Source: Candidatus Sumerlaeota bacterium
GTDB lineage: Bacteria; Sumerlaeota; Sumerlaeia; MWCT01
DNA length: 5,913 nt
Direction of reading: 5' to 3'
Assembly (NCBI GenBank): GCA_026398545.1
Contig: JAPLSR010000472.1
Span: forward strand, 1-5,913
The stretch's first letter is position 1, and each line of letters starts with the position of its first letter. The notes beneath the pieces are model-generated. The model was not told where the DNA came from, did not search any database, and saw only the letters and a program-made list of their open reading frames with translations. This document shows, in pieces, positions 1 through 5,513 of this stretch. Made by a program: the position numbers and the translations under genes.

Positions 1-1722
1 TCCACATCGGAGAAAAAGCGAATTTTAATAAATAACATCTTCTGCGTTGATATAGACTCGCAGGCCGTTGAAGTAACAAAACTCTCTCTCCTCTTAAAAG
101 CAATGGAAGGCGAGACCGATGCTTCAATCAAAACCCAACTAATGCTTTTCAACGAACGGGTCCTGCCGTCCCTTGAGAATAATATCAAATGCGGGAATTC
201 GTTGATTGGCCCGGATTTTTACGACGGGCAGTTAGAACTCGAACCCAGAGAAGAAAGAAAAATAAAACCTTTCGATTGGAAAGAGGAATTTAAAGAAGTT
301 TTCGCCCACGGCGGCTTTGATTGCGTTATTGGTAATCCGCCGTATTTGCGAATTCAAGGATTACAAGAAAACTACAAAAATCAAATAGAGTATTTCATAC
401 AAAAATATAAAAGCGCAGTAAAAAGATTTGATCTATATATTTTGTTTTTGGAGAAAGGTTTCAATCTTTTAAAAAAAGATGGTTTATTGGGTTATATATG
501 TCCCCATAAATTTATTAATTCTGATTTCGGTTCAGGTATAAGAGAATTTTTTATTCAAAGTTCAGCGCCTGAAAGATTCATTAGCTTTGGCAATAATTTA
601 ATTTTTGAACAAGCTGCTACATATACTGGGATTTTTATATTATCAAAAAATGATAATCAAAATTTCTATTACTATGAATTCCCAAACTTGAAACCATCAG
701 ATATTAAGAATAATTTGGAAAATTTAAAAGAACACGATTTTACAGAGTATAATACTTCATATTTTACTAAAAACCAATGGATTTTGACTTGTTCTTCAGT
801 TCAAAATATTCTTAATAAAATTAAACAATCTTTTACATTAGGGCAAGTCTTTGAAAATATTCTTCAAGGAGTTGTTACTGGTGCAGATGATATATATTTT
901 TTAAAGAAAATTTCTAATAAAGAAGACAAAATTGTAGAAGTATTTTCAATTGAAGAAAATTCTAATATAAAAATTGAAAAAGAAATATTAAAACCAATGC
1001 TAAAAGGAGAGAATGTTAAAAGATACAAATATCCTGATTTTAATTATTATTGCATTTATCCATATAAAATAGAAAACAACAAAACAAAAATACTAGAAGA
1101 AAAAGAATTATCTTTATTATATCCTTTAGCTTATGAATATTTAAAAAAATATAAAAATGAATTAAAAGATTTAAGAATCAAATTTAAAACAAATCCTAAA
1201 TATTGGTATTCTTGCCATAGAAGTAGAGATATGAATCTTTTTGAAAAAAATAGAATAATAACACCCTATCTAAGTTTAGGATGCAATATGACTCTTTCTA
1301 AAAAAGGAATTTATCACAATACTAAAGTTTATAGTTTAATCCCAAATCAAAAATTCAACGATAACTTGTTTTATTGGTTAGGCATTTTTAATTCAAAGCT
1401 CATGTGGTGGTTTATCAAAAATACTAGTTCAGTTTTTAGGGGTGGCTATTTTACCTTTTCAACAGATTATTTATATAATTTTCCAATTAAAATCATTGAT
1501 TTTTCAAATCCAGAAGATAAATCCATGCATAACGAAATAGTAAAAAACGTGGATATTATGCTATCATTAAACAAAGAATTAAACGAAACAAAACTCCCGG
1601 ACAGACATATGCAAATCGAAAGCCGCATTAAATACACCGACAAAAAAATTGACTCCCTCGTTTATAAACTCTACAACCTGACTGAAGACGAGATAAAAAT
1701 AGTTGAAGGTGAAAAACAATGA
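1..1722 (+). CDS. Type IIG / Eco57I-like adenine-N6 DNA methyltransferase (restriction-modification), 5' partial
   Basis: The protein would methylate adenine-N6 in a DNA target using SAM; relatives are often fused restriction-modification enzymes. The frame is open from base 1 (573 residues visible). The ATG at 103 is internal, because the codons before it encode FCVDIDSQAVEVTKLSLLLK (residues 14-33), a typical SAM-binding motif II region of this family. The catalytic motif NPPY is at residues 112-115 (bases 334-345), followed by GLLGYICPHKF from residue 161. A TaqI-type specificity region spans about residues 280-500, with QGVVTGADDIYFL at 289-301 and GGYFTFSTDYLYNFPI at 481-496. The family-typical tail YKLYNLTEDEIKIV is at 555-568. 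SAM motif I and any nuclease domain would lie upstream, outside the window, so restriction activity cannot be judged; full relatives are commonly about 900-1200 residues. The middle is strikingly AT-rich compared with both ends. The stop overlaps the next gene by ATGA. Confidence 0.93.
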   Translation, partial: STSEKKRILINNIFCVDIDSQAVEVTKLSLLLKAMEGETDASIKTQLMLFNERVLPSLENNIKCGNSLIGPDFYDGQLELEPREERKIKPFDWKEEFKEVFAHGGFDCVIGNPPYLRIQGLQENYKNQIEYFIQKYKSAVKRFDLYILFLEKGFNLLKKDGLLGYICPHKFINSDFGSGIREFFIQSSAPERFISFGNNLIFEQAATYTGIFILSKNDNQNFYYYEFPNLKPSDIKNNLENLKEHDFTEYNTSYFTKNQWILTCSSVQNILNKIKQSFTLGQVFENILQGVVTGADDIYFLKKISNKEDKIVEVFSIEENSNIKIEKEILKPMLKGENVKRYKYPDFNYYCIYPYKIENNKTKILEEKELSLLYPLAYEYLKKYKNELKDLRIKFKTNPKYWYSCHRSRDMNLFEKNRIITPYLSLGCNMTLSKKGIYHNTKVYSLIPNQKFNDNLFYWLGIFNSKLMWWFIKNTSSVFRGGYFTFSTDYLYNFPIKIIDFSNPEDKSMHNEIVKNVDIMLSLNKELNETKLPDRHMQIESRIKYTDKKIDSLVYKLYNLTEDEIKIVEGEKQ

Positions 1723-1979
1723 TAGAGATAGAATTAACAAATCATTGTTTATTAAAAATTGACATTTTGGCTAAACATGGCGTATCCATTTCTAAAGAAT
1801 TGATAATTGATATCATAAACAATCCAACAAAAACCGAATCGGGTTATAAAAATAGAATTATCGCGCAGAAAGAAATAGATGAAACTCATGTGTTGAGAGT
1901 TGTTTATGAAAAAGAATTAAATAAAGCAAAAGTTATAACAGTTTATCCGGGAAGGAGAGAAAGATATGCGAAAGATTAA
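1719..1979 (+). CDS. DUF4258-type small protein, putative toxin of a toxin-antitoxin pair
   Basis: This 86-residue basic protein resembles the DUF4258 family. It has an N-terminal T-x-H (LTNHCL, residues 6-11), a central INNPTKTESGYKNR segment (33-46), a strand LRVVYE (59-64), and the ending KVITVYPGRRERY (71-83) with clustered Arg and a Tyr. DUF4258 proteins are small, often sit beside DUF2283 genes, and have been proposed as RNase- or toxin-like; no activity is shown by the sequence itself. The start codon lies in an ATGA overlap with the methyltransferase stop, with a weak GAAGGTG ribosome site upstream, so translational coupling is likely. The next gene begins inside its 3' end. It has no signal peptide or membrane segment and should be cytoplasmic. 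The family call is by pattern recognition; the toxin role is inferred from pairing. Confidence 0.75.
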   Translation: MIEIELTNHCLLKIDILAKHGVSISKELIIDIINNPTKTESGYKNRIIAQKEIDETHVLRVVYEKELNKAKVITVYPGRRERYAKD

Positions 1980-2175
1980 CTATAACAAAGACACGGACTC
2001 CTTATTGATAGAACTTTCAGATAAAAAAATTGATTATGCAGAAGACGTCGGGCAGATTATAATACATTATTCTGAGGATGGTGAGCCTGTATTACTGGAG
2101 ATATTCGATGCAAAAGATTTCGCTTTAAATATAGTTTCAAGTGTGATGAAAGAGAAAGAAGTTGCTATTCCGTAA
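1966..2175 (+). CDS. DUF2283-type small protein, putative antitoxin partner
   Basis: This 69-residue acidic to neutral protein has a DUF2283 pattern: an opening INYNKDTDSLLIEL (residues 4-17), then DVGQIIIHYSEDGEPVLLEI (27-46) and FDAKDF (47-52). These proteins are predicted small beta-rich cytoplasmic proteins. Their recurrent neighbour is a DUF4258 or similar toxin-like gene, which is the arrangement here. The start at 1966 is well supported by AGGAG at 1953-1957, 8 nt upstream, and it overlaps the preceding gene by 14 nt, so the two are probably made together. The toxin-before-antitoxin order is the reverse of many classical modules but is common for small-RNase systems. The antitoxin role is inferred from context; the family assignment is fairly secure. 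Confidence 0.78.
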   Translation: MRKINYNKDTDSLLIELSDKKIDYAEDVGQIIIHYSEDGEPVLLEIFDAKDFALNIVSSVMKEKEVAIP

Positions 2176-2207
2176 AATCCTTTTTGTATGAATCAAAAAA
2201 TATGGAA

Positions 2208-2296
2208 TTCACAACAGAGCCACGGAGTGCACAGAGAATTGTATGATATTTTCTTTGGTTTATTATCCTCTGTGTCCTCTGTGACTCTGTGGTGAA
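2208..2296. repeat. Imperfect inverted repeat built from CACAGAG units
   Basis: A 31-nt left arm (2208-2238) matches the reverse complement of a 31-nt right arm (2266-2296) at 25 of 31 positions by hand alignment, with a 27-nt AT-rich loop between. Each arm is itself a run of CACAGAG-like words spaced about 8-9 nt apart (for example ACAGAGCCACGGAG on the left). It fills most of the gap between the restriction cassette and the transporter operon. I recall similar CACAGAG-rich intergenic hairpins from many environmental bacterial genomes, but cannot confirm that here. There is no following T-run in either direction convincing enough for an intrinsic terminator, though a folded transcript could still separate the two units. 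Confidence 0.8.
2239..2266 (+). promoter_or_regulatory. Weak sigma-70-like promoter candidate for the transporter operon
   Basis: TTGTAT (2239-2244) and TATTAT (2261-2266) are separated by 16 nt and lie in the loop of the inverted repeat, about 70 nt before the ATPase start. The boxes each differ from consensus, and AT-rich sequence gives such matches by chance, so this is a low-confidence candidate. It is noted because some promoter is expected between the two gene groups and the operon has no other upstream gap in the window. Confidence 0.2.
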
Positions 2297-2323
2297 AATA
2301 TATTAATTTTCTTTTATGTCTCT

Positions 2324-2327
2324 GGAG
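2324..2327 (+). promoter_or_regulatory. Shine-Dalgarno GGAG deciding the ATPase start
   Basis: GGAG sits 6 nt before a GTG at 2334 and lies inside the longer open frame that begins at ATG 2316. The ATG at 2316 is preceded by AATTTTCTTTT with no purine-rich site. This favours GTG 2334 as the true start. Confidence 0.6.
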
Positions 2328-2333
2328 AATATT

Positions 2334-3086
2334 GTGGAACCAATCGCCATAGAGATTCATGACCTCTGGTTTTACTATGGGCGCCAGAATGTCCTGGAAG
2401 ATGTGAACCTTTTAATCCGCAGGAATGAATTCCTTGCGGTGATTGGACCGAATGGCGGGGGCAAGACAACCCTCATCAGGCTCATCCTCGGCATTCTGCG
2501 TCCCGACCGTGGGGTCGTCCGGGTTTTTGGAGAGGCGCCCGAAAAGATGGCTCGGCGCATGGGATACGTCCCACAGAACACCCATTTCAGTAAGGAATTT
2601 CCCATATCCGTTCTGGATGTGGCGCTCATGGGGAGGCTTGGCAGGGTGGGGCGGGCATGGCGTTATTCCCCCGCGGACAGGCGGATGGCGGAGAAAGCCC
2701 TTGACCGCGTTGGAATGCTTTCTTACAGGGACGCCCCTATCAATAATCTCTCCGGCGGTCAGCGCCAGCGTGTCTTTATCGCACGCGCCCTGATAACAGA
2801 ACCTGACATCCTCTTCATGGATGAGCCGACAGCATCCGTTGACACGGAATGGCAGGCTAATATCTACACCCTTCTGAAGGAGCTGAATGAATCGGTCACG
2901 ATTGTTGTTGTGAGCCATGATATCGGCATCCTTTCAAGCAATGTCAAATCCGTGGCGTGCGTGAACCGGACGGTCTTTTATCACGATTCGGCGGAGATAA
3001 CAACGGAGATGCTGGAGAAGATGTATCAGTGTCCCGTGGAGTTGATTGCGCACGGTCTGCCGCACAGGGTGCTAAGAAAACATTGA
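2334..3086 (+). CDS. ATP-binding subunit of a zinc/manganese/iron-type ABC transporter (ZnuC-like)
   Basis: This cytoplasmic ATPase energises a metal-ion importer (ABC cluster 9 / ZnuABC-MntABC type). It is 250 residues from GTG 2334, or 256 if ATG 2316 is used. From the GTG: Walker A GPNGGGKTT at 38-46, Q-loop GYVPQ ending at Q81, signature LSGGQRQR at 139-146, Walker B ILFMDEP at 159-165 with catalytic E164, and H-loop SHD with H195. All catalytic residues are intact. The C-terminal segment CPVELIAHGLPHRVL (233-247) is characteristic of ZnuC-type ATPases, as are the length and the downstream ABC-3 permease. The metal cannot be assigned from sequence. The start choice rests on GGAG 6 nt upstream of GTG. 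The stop codon lies within the octamer repeat that separates it from the permease gene. GC is high (38 of 60 bases at 2461-2520), unlike the upstream cassette. Confidence 0.95.
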   Translation: MEPIAIEIHDLWFYYGRQNVLEDVNLLIRRNEFLAVIGPNGGGKTTLIRLILGILRPDRGVVRVFGEAPEKMARRMGYVPQNTHFSKEFPISVLDVALMGRLGRVGRAWRYSPADRRMAEKALDRVGMLSYRDAPINNLSGGQRQRVFIARALITEPDILFMDEPTASVDTEWQANIYTLLKELNESVTIVVVSHDIGILSSNVKSVACVNRTVFYHDSAEITTEMLEKMYQCPVELIAHGLPHRVLRKH

Positions 3087-3120
3087 TTCATTGAATCATT
3101 GATACATTGAATCATTGATA
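3081..3120. repeat. Five tandem 8-nt CATTGAWW repeats at the ATPase-permease junction
   Basis: The run reads CATTGATT, CATTGAAT, CATTGATA, CATTGAAT, CATTGATA. The last four units form two exact copies of a 16-nt unit (3089-3104 and 3105-3120). The TGA stop of the ATPase gene (3084-3086) is inside the first unit. A near-palindrome TGATTCATTGAATCA (3084-3098) has 7-nt arms around one central base. It ends 15 nt before the permease ATG. Confidence 0.9.
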
Positions 3121-3135
3121 AATTAACCAATCAGG

Positions 3136-3966
3136 ATGTTCGATGTGCTTCATTATGAATTCATGCAGAATGCCCTGCTGGCGGGGTTGCTTGCCAGCAT
3201 CGCCTGCGGCATAATCGGGACGCTTGTGGTGGTGAATCGTATTGTCTTCATCTCCGGCGGGATAGCACATGCGGCATACGGAGGGATTGGGCTGGCATTT
3301 TTCCTGGGGTTTGCGCCGCTCCTTGGCGTGGTGGGATTTGCCGTTGCCGTTGCTGTGGTCATGGCGCTGGTATCCTTGAAAAACAAGGAGCGGGCGGACA
3401 CCATCATTGGCATGCTCTGGGCGGTGGGGATGGCGATTGGCATTTTGTTGATTGACCTGACGCCCGGACATCGCGTTGACCTTATGAGTTATCTTTTCGG
3501 AAGCATTCTTGCCGTCCCACGTTCCGACCTTTTAATGATGGCGCTTTTAGATCTTGCCATAATAGCAATTGTGGTTTTTTTCTATAAGGACTTTCTCGCC
3601 ATGTCCTATGACGATGAGTTTGCCGCCCTGATGGGCGTCCCCACACGGACACTTTACATCATGCTCCTTGTCATGATTGCCTTTTGTGTGGTCATCATCA
3701 TCCGCATGATTGGACTCATTCTGATTATCGCCTTTTTCACCATTGCCCCTTATATTGCCGAGAGGCACTCCCGCTCCCTTTCGTCAATGATGGTATTCTC
3801 CATCCTTTACAATTTCATTTTCACCGCTTTAGGCTTATGGTGTTCTTACATGTTCAATCTCACCAGCGGCGCGGCTATTATCATGGTTGCCGCCATTTTC
3901 TTCTTTTTTTCCCTCTTTCTCAGGCGTCCGCCTAAGGCGGAAAGGAAGGGCAGCGCCGGAGCATGA
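3136..3966 (+). CDS. ABC-3 family metal transporter permease (ZnuB-like)
   Basis: This inner-membrane permease of a Zn/Mn/Fe-type ABC importer should form the channel with the ATPase just upstream. Its 276 residues fit the family, with about eight hydrophobic spans. Recognisable ABC-3 features are the N-terminal HYEFMQNALLAGLLASIACG (6-25), GGIAHAAYGGIGL (41-53), DTIIGMLWAVGMAIGIL (88-104), DLMSYLFGSIL (115-125), the cytoplasmic DDEFAALMGVPTR (159-171) that should contact the ATPase, and IGLILIIAFFTIAPYIAERH (192-211). ATG 3136 is chosen because the N-terminus then aligns with family members, although no good ribosome site precedes it; the next in-frame ATG at 3163 would remove the conserved start. 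The basic tail RRPPKAERKG (263-272) is partly encoded by a small palindrome (3927-3941). The stop overlaps the next gene by ATGA. No solute-binding subunit gene is visible next to it. Confidence 0.94.
   Translation: MFDVLHYEFMQNALLAGLLASIACGIIGTLVVVNRIVFISGGIAHAAYGGIGLAFFLGFAPLLGVVGFAVAVAVVMALVSLKNKERADTIIGMLWAVGMAIGILLIDLTPGHRVDLMSYLFGSILAVPRSDLLMMALLDLAIIAIVVFFYKDFLAMSYDDEFAALMGVPTRTLYIMLLVMIAFCVVIIIRMIGLILIIAFFTIAPYIAERHSRSLSSMMVFSILYNFIFTALGLWCSYMFNLTSGAAIIMVAAIFFFFSLFLRRPPKAERKGSAGA
3927..3941. repeat. 15-nt palindrome TCCGCCTAAGGCGGA in the permease 3' end
   Basis: It has two 7-nt arms (TCCGCCT / AGGCGGA) around one central A. It lies inside the permease C-terminal tail and directly before the AAGGAAGGG that may serve as ribosome site for the gene at 3963. 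A second copy with one base different is at 5535-5549. Confidence 0.8.
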
Positions 3967-5513
3967 GCCATTCCACCCATTCCCTTTCAGCCGTCGCAGC
4001 AGAGACTGCTCTGGCGAAGTCGGCTGTTCGTCATCTTGGTGTGTTTGCCCTCTGCCTTGCCGCACTGAGTATCCTTTTCCTCACTTTCTTTCCGATTGAG
4101 GATAATGATGTCTGGTGGCTGCTGGCGGCAGGGAGGGAGATGGTGCGCACCGGACGCCCCCTCATGACGGATGTCTTTACCTGCACAATTAACGGTCAGC
4201 CCTGGATGAACAAGTATATGCCGTTTGAGATTCTGATATACCTGTTATATGCGGCGGGCGGGGTGAATGCCCTCATTGCCCTCCGCTCCCTCCTCGTATT
4301 GGGCGCCCTCCTCATAATATCTTTCCATATTATTATCTGGAGGCGAAGGAAAGGGGCGGCGGCGCCGGATGCCTTTCTTGCCTCCTTCATCCTCCTTGTG
4401 ACGGGTTTTTTGATGATTCCGCGGATGTTTGTCCGTCCGGAACTTTTCAGCTTCATCTGTTTTGCGCTGTTATTTCTTTTGTGGGAGCATGTGCGCGGCA
4501 GACCGCTCACAGGCGGATTCATGGCGGCGTTATTCCTCCTGCAGGCATTCTGGACCAATATGCACAGCGCCTTCGTTTTGGGATATTTTGTGAGCGGGGC
4601 GTTTCTCCTCGAGAGGGGGGTGGAGAGGAGGTATTTTTCATTAAAGGAGTGGTTCGCAATTCCCCTTCAGGTTTTATCCTCCCTTATTAATCCTTATGGT
4701 TTGAGAATGCCCGGCGGCGTGCTGGATGTTATGAGGACTCCGTTTTATCACAGGCATCTCTGGGAATGGCAGCCCCTTTTCAGCCGGATTGTTCCTGAGC
4801 CGTTGCGGTGGATTGTCCTGTGCTGGTGTCTGGTGACTGTGGCGGGGTTTTTAGTCAATCGCCGTAGGATTAGGATTGCGCACCTGCTCCTTGTGTTATT
4901 CTTTTTTATCATGACCCTCAAGGCGCGGCGACATGGGGTTTATTTCGCCCTTTCAGCGGGTGTTTCAAATCTCTGGAATTACGGATATATCCTGGGGGTG
5001 CTGAAAAATAGAGTTCCGGCTTTCGCCCGGACCGCCGCCGTTTGCGCCCTTCTGATATTTTTACTCATCTTTAACAGGGCTATCCCCTCAGGGACTCTTT
5101 ACCACATCCTGCGGGTCAGTCGCCCCTTTGGTTTCGGAATAAACAACTCGCGCTATCCCTGGGACTGCGCCACTTTTATGAAGAGTGAAAAGATGTCCGG
5201 CAATCTGTTCAATGGTTACGACTGCGGCGGTTATCTTATCTGGAGGCTCAGCCCTGATCTGCGCCCCTGCATTGATAGCCGCGCCGAACCCTTTCCGCCG
5301 GCGCTCGTTGAAAGGCATTATCGCATCATTACGGGTGATGAGCCGCCTGATGCCTTTCTGAAGGAATTCAACATCACGATTGCCATGATTGACCTTGAGG
5401 ACAGGGATTTGCTTTCCCATTTTTATAAAATGGCGGACTGGAATCTCTCCTTTATGGGTCATAAATCCGCCGTTTTCACAAAAATTAAACCTCATAAGGG
5501 TGATAAAGAATGA
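3963..5513 (+). CDS. Polytopic membrane protein of the GT-C-like 'DxDxWWHL' type, function unassigned
   Basis: The protein has 516 residues. I recognise the pattern of a widespread uncharacterised integral membrane family with a GT-C glycosyltransferase-like layout; no Pfam name is claimed. Visible landmarks are EDNDVWWLLAAGREMVRTGR (46-65) after the first membrane span (about 26-44), QPWMNKYMPFEILIYLLY (79-96), RMFVRPELFSF (154-164), AFWTNMHSAFVLGYF (195-209), LINPYGLR (241-248), and HLWEWQPL (265-272). About nine to ten hydrophobic segments run to residue 371. A soluble tail (about 376-516) holds NGYDCGGYLIWRL (417-429) and CIDSRAEPF (436-444), also typical of the group. Acidic residues after the first span (E46, D47, D49) would suit a GT-C catalytic site, but activity is unproven. 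ATGA overlaps link it to the permease before it and to the lipoprotein after it. GGAAGGG lies 12 nt before the ATG. Substrate and role, perhaps lipid-linked sugar transfer, are inference. Confidence 0.85.
   Translation: MSHSTHSLSAVAAETALAKSAVRHLGVFALCLAALSILFLTFFPIEDNDVWWLLAAGREMVRTGRPLMTDVFTCTINGQPWMNKYMPFEILIYLLYAAGGVNALIALRSLLVLGALLIISFHIIIWRRRKGAAAPDAFLASFILLVTGFLMIPRMFVRPELFSFICFALLFLLWEHVRGRPLTGGFMAALFLLQAFWTNMHSAFVLGYFVSGAFLLERGVERRYFSLKEWFAIPLQVLSSLINPYGLRMPGGVLDVMRTPFYHRHLWEWQPLFSRIVPEPLRWIVLCWCLVTVAGFLVNRRRIRIAHLLLVLFFFIMTLKARRHGVYFALSAGVSNLWNYGYILGVLKNRVPAFARTAAVCALLIFLLIFNRAIPSGTLYHILRVSRPFGFGINNSRYPWDCATFMKSEKMSGNLFNGYDCGGYLIWRLSPDLRPCIDSRAEPFPPALVERHYRIITGDEPPDAFLKEFNITIAMIDLEDRDLLSHFYKMADWNLSFMGHKSAVFTKIKPHKGDKE

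Noticed and set aside
103..105. ATG at 103 as the start of the methyltransferase
   Set aside because: The frame is open to base 1 and the preceding codons encode a conserved SAM-domain motif (VDIDSQAVEVTKLSLLLK), so this Met is internal and the gene is cut by the window edge.
2208..2296. Intrinsic (rho-independent) terminator
   Set aside because: The arms are long and mismatched, the loop is 27 nt, and no uninterrupted T-run follows the right arm; it is better described as a dispersed-type inverted repeat.
2412..2918. Long minus-strand open frame opposite the ABC ATPase
   Set aside because: It is antisense to a gene with every ABC motif intact, has no recognisable domain, and is explained by high-GC codon use on the other strand. 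The same applies to other antisense frames over 3112-4065, 4196-4558 and 5088-5805.
3084..3098. Regulator operator (Fur/Zur-like) at the near-palindrome TGATTCATTGAATCA
   Set aside because: The dyad arises from the octamer repeats themselves and lies inside the operon rather than at its promoter; no separate support for a binding site was seen.
3081..3120. CRISPR array
   Set aside because: The repeats are 8 nt, contiguous and without spacers, and there are no cas genes nearby.
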